Assembly (NCBI GenBank): GCA_028287395.1
Contig: JAQBPR010000165.1
Span: forward strand, 1-34,876
Direction of reading: 5' to 3'
DNA length: 34,876 bases
DNA from: Bacilli bacterium
Lineage (GTDB): Bacteria; Bacillota; Bacilli; Paenibacillales; NBRC-103111
The translations under genes and the position numbers were made by a program. Positions 1 through 8,132 of the stretch are shown piece after piece. The notes under the pieces are model-generated. The model was not told the origin of the DNA, did no database searches, and was given only the letters and a program-made list of their open reading frames with translations. Numbering within the stretch: position 1 is the stretch's first letter; each line of letters opens with the position of its first letter.

Positions 1-387
1 TGTAAAAAAGTAATAACCGCCGTTTCGTAAAATTCCGCCTCCATCGCATGATTTGAAATCCGTCTGATACCGTTGCCGTGATCGTGTTTGGACGTCTTGA
101 TCGCGAATTATTCGCCATAATAAAAAACCCCGTTCCCTCGTTTTATTCGCACATTGGACGAATTTAACGCGGTTACGGAGTTATTTTTCGGTTATTGGAT
201 ATTGGTATTTTAGGGTAACGTTATTTTAACATTTTCACACGTATATTAACGTCATTGATTTCGTTTCACGCTTCATACGTCCAACATCAACCGCGTAATT
301 TCCGAGGCCAAAAATGTGCATTACTAGACGTAAAATCAACGAAAATGAGCGTTAAATGGCGTAAATGGCCGATTTCTCTAGGCGGAC
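1..387. other. CpG-rich non-coding tract
   Basis: No credible gene is visible here in either strand. The only open frame of note (plus strand, about 255-515) runs over the tRNA fragment and into the next gene, has no ribosome binding site and has no recognisable domain. By hand count there are about 36 CG dinucleotides in the first 390 bases, roughly twice what the base composition predicts, although the tract is otherwise AT-rich. Many are in acg/cgt steps. Around 330-372 they recur about every ten bases. It may be a dispersed intergenic repeat or decayed sequence; I cannot tell which. Confidence 0.5.
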
Positions 388-426
388 ACCTGAACCGTGC
401 GCGTCTGCCAATTCCGCCACGACCGC
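388..426 (-). pseudogene. 5' half of a tRNA-Leu(CAG) gene, truncated in the anticodon loop
   Basis: Read on the minus strand from 426, the sequence matches the 5' half of a class II bacterial tRNA-Leu: acceptor strand GCGGTCG, TG linker, D-arm GCGGAATTGGCAGACGC, then the anticodon 5' stem CACGG and loop TTCAGGT with anticodon CAG. The match ends at 388. The 3' anticodon strand, variable arm, T-arm and a CGACCGC acceptor partner are absent from 1-387. It retains a well-placed promoter (437-465). It cannot give a normal tRNA. It may be a half gene left by recombination or element integration at the anticodon loop. Confidence 0.75.
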
Positions 427-436
427 GTTCCGTAAT

Positions 437-465
437 ATATTATCACGATGAGCGTCTTAAGGCAA
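437..465 (-). promoter_or_regulatory. Sigma-A-type promoter of the half tRNA-Leu
   Basis: On the minus strand, -35 TTGCCT (460-465) and -10 TAATAT (437-442) are separated by exactly 17 bases. The -10 lies ten bases upstream of the tRNA 5' end at 426, as expected for a stable-RNA promoter with a very short leader. The position supports reading the neighbouring fragment as a former genuine tRNA gene and not as a random match. Confidence 0.55.
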
Positions 466-489
466 TAATTAAGCAGCTTATTTCTTCTT

Positions 490-2037
490 TTACTTCATAT
501 CCCCATGCTTTTTAATGGCATCTGCAATCTTACTGGTAATGCTGTCCGCTACATAGGTTTCAAGAGCGGTCTGAAGTGCCCCGCTTGCTGCGGCTGCGTC
601 ACCCGAATACCGGCTTCCCCCCTGAAATGTGTTATAAAAAGCGCCACCCCAGAAATAATGCGGGTTTTTATAACCATTGTCGCTTCCAGGATCCGCTAAT
701 TCGTTAGCCTCAAGAGTAGCATGAATTCTTAAGGTCTCCCCTACACCGAGTAATTGATCCCGCAGCTGGTCAGCTGTACCGCTTGTTACAGGTCCAGGTT
801 GCTTGGTTGAGCGTGCATCGAAAGTGATATGGATTTTTTTACCATCATATTGGCCTGAGCCAATAATCCGATAATTATCCATACGCAAGTATTCCCGCCA
901 TACCGTAATGTGGGGATTCTGCTGCACCACCAATGCATCAGCAAGCAGTACCACAACATCTGCAGCAGCTGTATCCTTGCGCTTTTCGTCCGTTCCGATT
1001 TTTTCAGCGCGCTCTGCATTTAAGCCATTCTTTTTGGCCTTATCCACAGCGCTGTTTATGCCTGATTTTCGTTCTTCTTCGTTAGATGTTTTCACCCATT
1101 GCTCCGTTATAGAAACAAAATCCAGTACTAGTGGGGGGTTATCACGTTTTTTAAATCCTTCATATTTATTTTCGCAGAAATCACTAAATTCTTTTGCCCA
1201 CTTGTGTTTAAGGTTTCTTCCTTGCGTAGCAGTCTTCAGCTTATCAACCTGTTCCTGCCAATCCGTATCAAAGGTAAGCCAAGCTTTTTTTAAGGCTTCT
1301 TCCGCTTCTTTCTCCTTCTTCAAACGTTCACTTTCCTCTAAATCCCGCTGTTCCTTCAACAGATTTTGTTTATTTTGATATTCCAATACCGCCAAATTTT
1401 CCGCATCTTTCTTCACCTTTTGCTTCTTCTCTTTTTCCAGTTTGCTAGCGGCCGCTTTTTGCCCGTTGTCGATCCGCACCATTTTGTTATTTAAAAGCTC
1501 TTTGAGTCCATCTCGAATAGCGCCCAGCTTCTTGATCGTATTCAGTGCTTCGCTATAAGGAATCGGGCTTTGATCCAGCATTATAAGTTCTTGTCGCACT
1601 AATTCTGCATTCTCAACTTCCCTTTTTGTACCATCCTGTTTCAATTGATTAAAGCCATTCATAATCTCCATGTAAGTATTTTCAATTTCCTGCCATTCCC
1701 CTTGGGCTGTCTCATTTCGCCATGAACCTATGTAACCTTCCCAGCTCTCCTTGGAAAGCATTCCTTTCGCATATGAAATACGCTGGATGATGGGGGTCGA
1801 AGCTGGAGCAGAAACCTCGGGCTGCAGTCGCGATTTCATAAGCTGGGCCACGGCACGATTCCCAATCGTTTTCTGAAGCTGCATAATGTGAGATGGAGTA
1901 AGGACTTGAGCAGAATCTGCAAATATCCCCTTATCCGTTGACAAGGGTGATTTGGCGTATACGGAATCATTCGCTTGCTGTAACGGCCTCGCTGAATGCT
2001 CCGACCTATGAGCCTGCTTAGCATGAATGGGCTTCAC
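490..2037 (-). CDS. Putative toxin/effector-like protein with N-terminal IGNRAV motif
   Basis: 515 aa, GTG start with AGGTGAT just upstream. Residues 46-67 carry LTPSHIMQLQ followed by TIGNRAVAQLM, and residues 83-87 carry IIQRI. This N-terminal signature is familiar from proteins with DUF4157 and from proteins linked to extracellular contractile injection systems (family knowledge). No HExxH protease motif is seen. Residues about 195-250 are a highly charged Lys/Glu coiled coil. The C-terminal 145 residues form a separate, probably alpha/beta domain with three H-x-T-hydrophobic strands (H376, H403, H439) and an NPHYFWGGAF segment. No signal peptide or membrane segment is seen. No injection-system genes are present in the window. 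Function is unknown; an effector or polymorphic-toxin role is inference. Confidence 0.6.
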   Translation of the reverse strand: MKPIHAKQAHRSEHSARPLQQANDSVYAKSPLSTDKGIFADSAQVLTPSHIMQLQKTIGNRAVAQLMKSRLQPEVSAPASTPIIQRISYAKGMLSKESWEGYIGSWRNETAQGEWQEIENTYMEIMNGFNQLKQDGTKREVENAELVRQELIMLDQSPIPYSEALNTIKKLGAIRDGLKELLNNKMVRIDNGQKAAASKLEKEKKQKVKKDAENLAVLEYQNKQNLLKEQRDLEESERLKKEKEAEEALKKAWLTFDTDWQEQVDKLKTATQGRNLKHKWAKEFSDFCENKYEGFKKRDNPPLVLDFVSITEQWVKTSNEEERKSGINSAVDKAKKNGLNAERAEKIGTDEKRKDTAAADVVVLLADALVVQQNPHITVWREYLRMDNYRIIGSGQYDGKKIHITFDARSTKQPGPVTSGTADQLRDQLLGVGETLRIHATLEANELADPGSDNGYKNPHYFWGGAFYNTFQGGSRYSGDAAAASGALQTALETYVADSITSKIADAIKKHGDMK

Positions 2038-2129
2038 TTTATCACCTACAATAATAAATAATACAAACCGTATTTTCTATTCTAATTCGTCATTGCCGCA
2101 GGGAATTCCTTCCACCATGTCAACAAAAT

Positions 2130-2167
2130 AACGCCAGCTTAGTGGATTTCTCCGTTAAACTGGCGTT
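2130..2167 (-). terminator. Probable terminator after the first LtaS-like gene
   Basis: The arms aacgccag (2130-2137) and ctggcgtt (2160-2167) are perfect complements around a 22-base loop. On the minus strand the stem is followed by ATTTTGTT, a modest T-run. It lies just beyond the stop codon of the gene ending at 2176. The long loop and weak T-tract limit confidence. Confidence 0.5.
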
Positions 2168-2175
2168 TCCTGTAC

Positions 2176-4296
2176 CTATTTCACATCAATCACAATTTGA
2201 TTTGAATCCGATATGACGATATTTTCCGAATCCTTTACTTTGACTTCAACAACGATGCTACCCGCTTTTTTGTAAATGTCCATCGGTACTTCTGTGGTAA
2301 GTTTACCGTCTGCAGTCAGCTTGGTCGCCATCATTTTGTCATTGAGATAAATCCGACTTTCCTGGACAAAATTTTGTCCGCTTACAGTCAAGGTCGATCC
2401 ATTTTGCCCCTGCTGCAATGCAACGCCTGCGCTGATATGAGCAGGAGAAACACTGTCGATCACCATGCTGCCAAAGCCAAGCTTAAAGCTCGGATCAACA
2501 ATCGGGTCCTTTACCTGCTGCATGAGGAACTGCTTCCCGAACATCATATCATACTGCATTAATTGATAAGGAATTAAATCAGCGGCTTTAATATTAAATC
2601 CGTCATAGTAGAAGGACGGTGGAATAATAGGGTCTTTTTGCGATAGCGCATAAAGATAATCCATATAAGGAGTACCTTCCTTTTTCGCTAAATTCAACAC
2701 GTAAGGACCTAAGAAAGACGGACTGATATCCAAATTATCTTTGTGCTGAGGCAAGTAGTTATTCCAAACGACCACAGGAACATCATACATTTTTTTCAAA
2801 CGACCGGAATCGTTTGGTTTAAAATAACCTGTATCCGTATAGACGCCATAATTCGATCCCAAAACCGGCTTATGATCACCGAAAAACACAACAATGGTCG
2901 GCTCTTTGGTTTCCGTATAGTGATCTACAAGATTTTTCAACATCAAATCGGCATCTGCTGCGCCAGTAGCATAGGTTTCGAGAATACCCTTTGTCGAATC
3001 GGACACATTCCCGCTTACCTTGAACGTATTCTCCTTAAATTTACCCGGATAAAATGGGAAATGATTTTCCATTGTATTGGCAAAAATAAAATCCGTTCCC
3101 GGCGTTCGCTCCGTTTGTGCAATAATATTTTTAGTAACCTCACTATCCGCAATATTATAGCCCTTGATATTTTGTTGAAAAAATTCCATGCTTATAAATT
3201 GCGAGAAACCAAAATCTTTATACACATTCTTGCTATTGAAAAACCAGTTATAATAAGGATTGATCGCTGTAGTCGTATAACCTTGTCTTCTTAGAATACT
3301 TGCCATCGAATCAATGCCATGATTGAAATATTGAATATAAGGCGTAGAACCCGGTGGTGTAAAACGCATCGAATTACCCGAAAGCACCTCGAATTCAACA
3401 TTGGCTGTGCCACCGCCAAATTGCGGAGAAAGCATCATTCCACTTGAATAAGTCTTCATCAGTTGATGCAAATTCGGTACTGGATCATGATCAAAGGTCA
3501 CATTGGGCAATAGCGTTGGATCCCAAAACGCTTCACTAAGTATGACAATAATGTTCGGTTTGACATTGGGATCAATATTCGTGCGTCGCGGAACATTGTC
3601 GACGATTGCCTTCATATTCTGCTCATTATAGTCTGTGGGAACGGGAATAAAGACCAATTTGATATTGATTGAAGTGGTGACCAAATAGCCATTCGTTCTA
3701 TAATTGGTTGCTTGATCATAAGAAATGTTGGAAATATGAAATCGATCCTTCAAATCAATCGGCTTATTCGAATAAATGCAAAACCCGACAAAAACAGCAA
3801 AAGCAAGAAACACAACTTTCTCAGGCCATTTAAATTTGACATTAAAGTTCGGCACAAATTTAAGAAGTCCGAAACTAAGGGCGATAAATAAGACCGTAAA
3901 TCCGAGCAATCCTTTATCCAAAATCCCATGTAAATAGGTTGTCATCGATCCAGTTTCTTTGCTAAGCACAATATCCCAAGGCATTAACGGAACGCCGAGA
4001 AATTTCATTTTTACGCCGCTAATAAAACCAATAACGACTAATACAGCCGAAAGCGCAGTATACGCCATCCATGTTCGGCCTGCGATTGCCGCAAATAAAA
4101 GCAATAAGGCCAATACCAGCAAATAATTTAAAATAAAGATTAATATATTTCCTCTGATCCAACCTACTGTATTGCTAGCGTTTCCACGACATAAATATTC
4201 AAAATATCCCAACAATAACAAAGGTAAAACAAGTAAATGAACTCTGCTTAGGATATATTTTAATGATTGGGCTATACGCTTTAGGACGGATTGCAT
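2176..4296 (-). CDS. LTA synthase family (sulfatase-fold) membrane protein, paralogue 1
   Basis: 706 aa, AGGAG nine bases before the ATG. About five membrane helices (residues ~15-180) precede an extracellular sulfatase-fold domain (~245-600). Metal and catalytic residues of the LtaS family are in place: E255 in ILSEAFW, nucleophile T297 in FGGGTANVEFEVL, H412 in MENHFPF, D474/H475 in FFGDHKP. These enzymes transfer glycerolphosphate from phosphatidylglycerol, needing Mn2+, to build lipoteichoic acid or a primer. The last ~100 residues look like an IPT/TIG immunoglobulin-like domain (VSP...LTVSGQNF), which standard LtaS lacks. It lies 67 bp downstream of a close paralogue. The exact polymer made is inference. 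Confidence 0.88.
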   Translation of the reverse strand: MQSVLKRIAQSLKYILSRVHLLVLPLLLLGYFEYLCRGNASNTVGWIRGNILIFILNYLLVLALLLLFAAIAGRTWMAYTALSAVLVVIGFISGVKMKFLGVPLMPWDIVLSKETGSMTTYLHGILDKGLLGFTVLFIALSFGLLKFVPNFNVKFKWPEKVVFLAFAVFVGFCIYSNKPIDLKDRFHISNISYDQATNYRTNGYLVTTSINIKLVFIPVPTDYNEQNMKAIVDNVPRRTNIDPNVKPNIIVILSEAFWDPTLLPNVTFDHDPVPNLHQLMKTYSSGMMLSPQFGGGTANVEFEVLSGNSMRFTPPGSTPYIQYFNHGIDSMASILRRQGYTTTAINPYYNWFFNSKNVYKDFGFSQFISMEFFQQNIKGYNIADSEVTKNIIAQTERTPGTDFIFANTMENHFPFYPGKFKENTFKVSGNVSDSTKGILETYATGAADADLMLKNLVDHYTETKEPTIVVFFGDHKPVLGSNYGVYTDTGYFKPNDSGRLKKMYDVPVVVWNNYLPQHKDNLDISPSFLGPYVLNLAKKEGTPYMDYLYALSQKDPIIPPSFYYDGFNIKAADLIPYQLMQYDMMFGKQFLMQQVKDPIVDPSFKLGFGSMVIDSVSPAHISAGVALQQGQNGSTLTVSGQNFVQESRIYLNDKMMATKLTADGKLTTEVPMDIYKKAGSIVVEVKVKDSENIVISDSNQIVIDVK

Positions 4297-4363
4297 GAAT
4301 TATGGCTCCTATTCAAGTAAATAAATTGTAAATGCGCGGGATTATTATATCATGTTTATGGGT

Positions 4364-6511
4364 TTACTTCACTTCAAGATTCACTAGATTCGAATCAGCC
4401 ACAACAATATTCTGCGAATCAAGCACTTTTACTTCTATAGTGACTTTTCCCGCTTTTTGATAGACATCTTTTGGAACGACTACACGAAGCTTCCCATTAC
4501 CAGTCAGCTGAGTTTCCATTGCCTTTCCATTCAGATAAACAATACTTTTCTCGACAAAATTTTGCCCGCTTAGCATTAAAACCGCTTGATCATTCTCTAT
4601 TTGAAAAGGTACGCCAACGCTGAATTGTGCTGGAGACTCACTCTCAATCACCATTTTACCAAATCCGAGCTTAAAATTCGGACTCACAATCGGATTCTTA
4701 ATCTGACTCATCACATATTGTTTACCGAACATCATGTCATACTGGAACAATTGATAAGGCTTTAAATCATCTGCCTTAATATTGAACCCATCGTAATAGA
4801 AGGAAGGCGGAATAATCGGCACCTTTTGTGAAAGCGCGTAAAGATAATCTGTATAGGCGGTTCCTTCTTTTTGGGCCAAGTTCAATACATAGGGTCCTAA
4901 GAACGCTGGGCTCAGACTCAAATCATCTTTATGCTTCGGCAAATAATTGTCCCAGACTACAACAGGAACGTCGTACATTTTTTTTAACCGTCCCGATTCA
5001 TTGGGTTTAAAATAGCCTGTTTCTGTATACACACCATAATTCGATCCTAACACCGGCTTATGGTCACCGAAAAAAACAAGAATCGTCGGTTCCTTGGTCT
5101 CCGTATAATGATCGACTAGCGATTTCAGCATCAGATCTGCGTCCTGCGCGCCTGTTGCATACGATTCAAGCGTCGCTTTGGTATCCGCAGAAACATCACC
5201 GCTTACTTTAATTGGATTATTGCTGAATTTTTTAGCATCATAAGGCTGATGATTTTCCATCGTATTGGCAAAAATAAAATCGGGACCCGGAGATCTCGTC
5301 GTCTGTGCGATAATATTTTTCGTCACTTCTGTGTCTGCAATTTCATAGCCTTTAAAATTCTGCTCGAAAAATTCCAAGCTGATAAATTGCGAGAAACCAA
5401 AATTTTTGTAAACATTTTTACTATTATAAAACCAATTAAAAAAAGGACTGATTGCTGTTGTCGCATACCCCTGTCTGGCCATGATACTGGCTAATGAGTC
5501 GACGCCATGGTTGACGTATTGAATATAAGGCGTCGAACCCGGAGGCGTGAAACGCATGGAGTTTCCGGTTAGCACTTCAAACTCTACATTCGCCGTGCCG
5601 CCGCCAAATTGCGGCGAAAGCATCCAACCGCTGGAATAATTTTTCATCAATTCACGTAAATTAGGTAAAGGATCTTTATCAAAAGTTACTTTAGGCAAGA
5701 GTGTTGGATCCCATAAAGACTCACTTAGCACCACAATGATGTTGGGTTTAACGTTCGGATCAATATTGGTGCGGCGCGGAACGTTTTGGATCATCGCATT
5801 CATATTATCCGCATTATAATCTGCCGGCCGCGGGACAAAAGCCAGCTTCAAATTAAGCGCCGTGGAAACCCAAAAACCATTCAGTTTGTAATTCGCGGCT
5901 TGATCCCAGGTTACATTAAAAATATTAAAGTTGTTTTTAAGATCGAAGGGCTTTTCCACAAAGACAGAACAACCAATAAAACCAGCAATGACTATAAAAA
6001 TAATTTTCTCCGGCCATTTGAATTTGACGTTAAACCGGGGAACAAATCTCAATAAAGCAAAGCTAATTACGATAAACAACAAGGTCCAGCCTAGTAGTGT
6101 CCAGCTCCAAATGCCGGATAAATAAGTCGAAACTTGTTCTGTCTCCTTGCTTAACAGCACGTCCCACGGCATTAACGGAATACCGAGAATTTTCAATTTC
6201 ACCCCGCTAATAAAACCGACAATAGTCAATATCGAAGATAAAGCCAAATAAGCCAGCCAAGTTCTGCCGAATATACTTGCGAACAAGAAGAACAAGGCAA
6301 GAATAATAAAATAGTTAAGCCAGAGCGGCATCGGTTGCTCCCAGCTCCATGTCAGCATTGCACTAATACTATCTCGCACTAAATACTCAAAATACGCGAG
6401 CAAAACCCAAGGCAAAACAAATAAGTGTATTCTCGCGAATAAATATTTAATAACTATTAGGACTTTGGGATGAATGGTAGGAAGCGTCATTCGTTTAAAG
6501 ACAGGCAGCAT
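4364..6511 (-). CDS. LTA synthase family (sulfatase-fold) membrane protein, paralogue 2
   Basis: 715 aa, AGGAG upstream of the ATG. It has the same architecture as its downstream neighbour: about five N-terminal membrane helices, an LtaS-type sulfatase domain with E264 (LSESLWDP), T306 (FGGGTANVEF), H421 (MENHQPY) and D483/H484 (FFGDHKP), and a C-terminal IPT/TIG-like domain. The two proteins are very similar over the catalytic domain and diverge most in the N-terminal membrane part and the TIG domain, so they arose by tandem duplication followed by some specialisation. No terminator is seen between them, so co-transcription is possible. Division of labour such as primase versus synthase is known in other Firmicutes but is only a hypothesis here. 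Confidence 0.88.
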   Translation of the reverse strand: MLPVFKRMTLPTIHPKVLIVIKYLFARIHLFVLPWVLLAYFEYLVRDSISAMLTWSWEQPMPLWLNYFIILALFFLFASIFGRTWLAYLALSSILTIVGFISGVKLKILGIPLMPWDVLLSKETEQVSTYLSGIWSWTLLGWTLLFIVISFALLRFVPRFNVKFKWPEKIIFIVIAGFIGCSVFVEKPFDLKNNFNIFNVTWDQAANYKLNGFWVSTALNLKLAFVPRPADYNADNMNAMIQNVPRRTNIDPNVKPNIIVVLSESLWDPTLLPKVTFDKDPLPNLRELMKNYSSGWMLSPQFGGGTANVEFEVLTGNSMRFTPPGSTPYIQYVNHGVDSLASIMARQGYATTAISPFFNWFYNSKNVYKNFGFSQFISLEFFEQNFKGYEIADTEVTKNIIAQTTRSPGPDFIFANTMENHQPYDAKKFSNNPIKVSGDVSADTKATLESYATGAQDADLMLKSLVDHYTETKEPTILVFFGDHKPVLGSNYGVYTETGYFKPNESGRLKKMYDVPVVVWDNYLPKHKDDLSLSPAFLGPYVLNLAQKEGTAYTDYLYALSQKVPIIPPSFYYDGFNIKADDLKPYQLFQYDMMFGKQYVMSQIKNPIVSPNFKLGFGKMVIESESPAQFSVGVPFQIENDQAVLMLSGQNFVEKSIVYLNGKAMETQLTGNGKLRVVVPKDVYQKAGKVTIEVKVLDSQNIVVADSNLVNLEVK

Positions 6512-6600
6512 AGTCCATCTCCTGATTATGTAAATATTTCGTAAACACGATGCTTATTATATCATGTTTAGTACTTTAGGGTAGCGAAAAATGAAGCAGA

Positions 6601-6643
6601 AAAAAACACCGTCTTTTTTATAAAAAAGGGACGGCGTTTTTTT
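6601..6643 (-). terminator. Rho-independent terminator of the NiCoT gene
   Basis: Arms caccgtc (6607-6613) and gacggcg (6630-6636) pair on the minus-strand transcript with one G-U pair, extended by flanking A and T runs on both sides. The minus-strand transcript ends in a run of T. It sits between the end of the metal permease gene and the start of the second LtaS-like gene and isolates the two units. Confidence 0.8.
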
Positions 6644-6665
6644 GTAAACCATATTGCCAGCGGAA

Positions 6666-7685
6666 TTATGCGCTGAAGCGTTCTTCCACTTTCATAACTT
6701 TCCAAACCGCAACAGAAACAATCCAAGCTGCAATAAACAAAACGATAAGCATATAACCAAGATTACCAAAATTCAAATTCCTAATCCATTTAAAAACTCC
6801 CATTTGCAAATTCCACTTTTCCGTCAGCACTTGAATGATTTCAACCGTACCTATCAGCAAAGCGGCAATTACAGAAACGGAAGTAACGGTTACATTGTAA
6901 TATAGCTTACGTAATGGAGTATTAAATGCCCAGCGATACGCCTTTGTCATAAACATGCCATCCGCCGTATCCATAAGGCTCATCCCTGCCGCAAACAATA
7001 AAGGCAGCGAGAGAATGCCAAAAATTGAAATTGAGCCCTTCACAGCGGTTGCTGAGATTGCTAAAAGCCCAATCTCTGTAGCTGTATCAAACCCAAGACC
7101 AAATAAAAAACCTAAGGGATATACATGCCAGCTTCGGCTGATCAGACGAAACAAGGGTTTCAAGATTCGTGCGAATAAGCCTCTGGATTCCAACAAAGCT
7201 TCCAATTGTTCGTTTTTAAAGCCGCCAGTCCGTATTTTACGAAACACTTGATATAAATTAATCAGGACGACCAGATTAATTAATCCGATGATAATCAAAA
7301 ATCCCCCAGAAACTGTAGTGCCAATTAATCCCCCGATTTTTTCCATCTGCGGCATCTCATTCTCGATCCATTTAAGGGAAAATGCAATCACAGCCACCAT
7401 AAGAAATACTACTGAAGAGTGACCCAGTGAGAAAAAGAAGCCTACTCCCATGGGATTTCTTTTTTGCTGCAGCAGCTTTCGGACCGTATTATCAATGGCC
7501 GCAATATGATCTATATCAAAGGCGTGCCTTAACCCCAAGGAATAGGCCAGCAAACCGAGACTCCAGAAAGTCATACTATGCTGTGCTGCAGAAATTAAAC
7601 CCAAGATTCCGAGGATATGCAAAGCCAAAACAACGATAAAATAACCTTGCCAAGATTTCCTGCTCTGCCAAACTTTCTTAAGCAT
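6666..7685 (-). CDS. NiCoT family nickel/cobalt permease
   Basis: 339 aa, preceded by GGGGGAGATC. The polytopic membrane protein (about eight helices) carries the NiCoT signatures in order: RHAFDIDHIAAIDNTVRK around residue 53 (the H-x4-D-H metal motif of helix II), GFFFSLGHSSVV around 82, LGFDTATEIGLL and GMSLMDTADGMFM. Members import Ni2+ and/or Co2+ with high affinity; the preference cannot be read from sequence. The nearby cbiZ gene hints at cobalt for B12, while nickel for urease or hydrogenase is the alternative. A palindrome overlaps its presumed -10, which suggests metal-dependent repression. It is a single transcription unit closed by a clear terminator. Confidence 0.9.
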   Translation of the reverse strand: MLKKVWQSRKSWQGYFIVVLALHILGILGLISAAQHSMTFWSLGLLAYSLGLRHAFDIDHIAAIDNTVRKLLQQKRNPMGVGFFFSLGHSSVVFLMVAVIAFSLKWIENEMPQMEKIGGLIGTTVSGGFLIIIGLINLVVLINLYQVFRKIRTGGFKNEQLEALLESRGLFARILKPLFRLISRSWHVYPLGFLFGLGFDTATEIGLLAISATAVKGSISIFGILSLPLLFAAGMSLMDTADGMFMTKAYRWAFNTPLRKLYYNVTVTSVSVIAALLIGTVEIIQVLTEKWNLQMGVFKWIRNLNFGNLGYMLIVLFIAAWIVSVAVWKVMKVEERFSA

Positions 7686-7749
7686 TTATCAAGATCTCCC
7701 CCTTAGCCGCTTTCATCTGCGCCATACAGTCGGGCTTCTTCGCCACCAA

Positions 7750-7766
7750 ATATACTTACAGTATAT
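7750..7766 (-). promoter_or_regulatory. Palindromic operator over the NiCoT promoter
   Basis: ATATACT-N3-AGTATAT is a perfect 7+3+7 inverted repeat about 65 bases upstream of the permease start. On the minus strand TATACT inside the palindrome can serve as a -10, with a weak TTCTCA -35 sixteen bases upstream. An inverted repeat covering a -10 box is a typical repressor site. The regulator is unknown. Confidence 0.5.
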
Positions 7767-7800
7767 CATTCTTGCTAGAGTTGAGAAGAGTTATCCCGCA

Positions 7801-7834
7801 ATAAAAATAACCGAAGAGATCTAAATCTTATCGG
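7801..7834 (-). terminator. Possible terminator of the 43-aa gene
   Basis: On the minus strand CCGATAAGAT and ATCTCTTCGG form an imperfect stem with a two-base internal mismatch and a four-base loop, followed by TTATTTTTATT. It is about 50 bases past the stop of the small minus-strand gene. Confidence 0.45.
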
Positions 7835-7883
7835 CTACAGTCTTTTCTTTTACGGTATGAAGTTGTAATATCAATTTATAAGT

Positions 7884-8015
7884 TTATATTGACGGTCGAT
7901 TTGGCTGATGAAATTTTTTATCGCTGGGATCTATTGTATTACTTTTACTTATTTCCGCTTCATTACTTTGTTGCTGCAATTTTTGATTTTTCTTGTCGAT
8001 ATTTACCTTAGCCAT
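7884..8015 (-). CDS. Small hydrophilic protein, 43 aa
   Basis: The start is placed at 8015 because GGAGGAGG lies eight bases upstream; the longer frame (to 8078) has no such site and runs through it. The product begins MAKVNIDKKN and is polar, rich in Lys, Gln, Asn and Ser, without hydrophobic segments, and probably disordered. It resembles minor small spore proteins in size and composition, but I recognise no family. It is divergent from the 69-aa gene at 8133 and has a possible terminator downstream. The strong ribosome binding site is the main support. Confidence 0.55.
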   Translation of the reverse strand: MAKVNIDKKNQKLQQQSNEAEISKSNTIDPSDKKFHQPNRPSI

Positions 8016-8132
8016 CTGTGCTTCCTCCTCCATTTTTTTTGGACAATAATCATGTACCTGCTCGCTTAGTTTATGCACTAACGAGAATTATCATCCTTTC
8101 CGAAAAAGTATAAATTTACAGGAGTGAAAATC

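Noticed and set aside
1..426. Group I intron splitting the tRNA-Leu anticodon loop
   Set aside because: The known bacterial tRNA-Leu introns interrupt the UAA tRNA. None of the conserved P/Q/R/S core elements is visible in the 387 bp after the break. A longer intron extending out of the window cannot be fully excluded.
255..515. 86-aa plus-strand open frame
   Set aside because: Runs across the tRNA fragment and its promoter into the 3' end of the neighbouring gene; no ribosome binding site.
908..1378. 156-aa plus-strand open frame
   Set aside because: Lies wholly antisense to the 515-aa gene; Ser/Phe-rich translation is typical of an antisense shadow of a Lys/Glu coiled coil.
7686..7800. 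Cobalamin or NiCo riboswitch in the NiCoT leader
   Set aside because: The leader is about 75-100 bases and lacks the B12-box or the NiCo core sequences; a palindromic operator is the better-supported control site.
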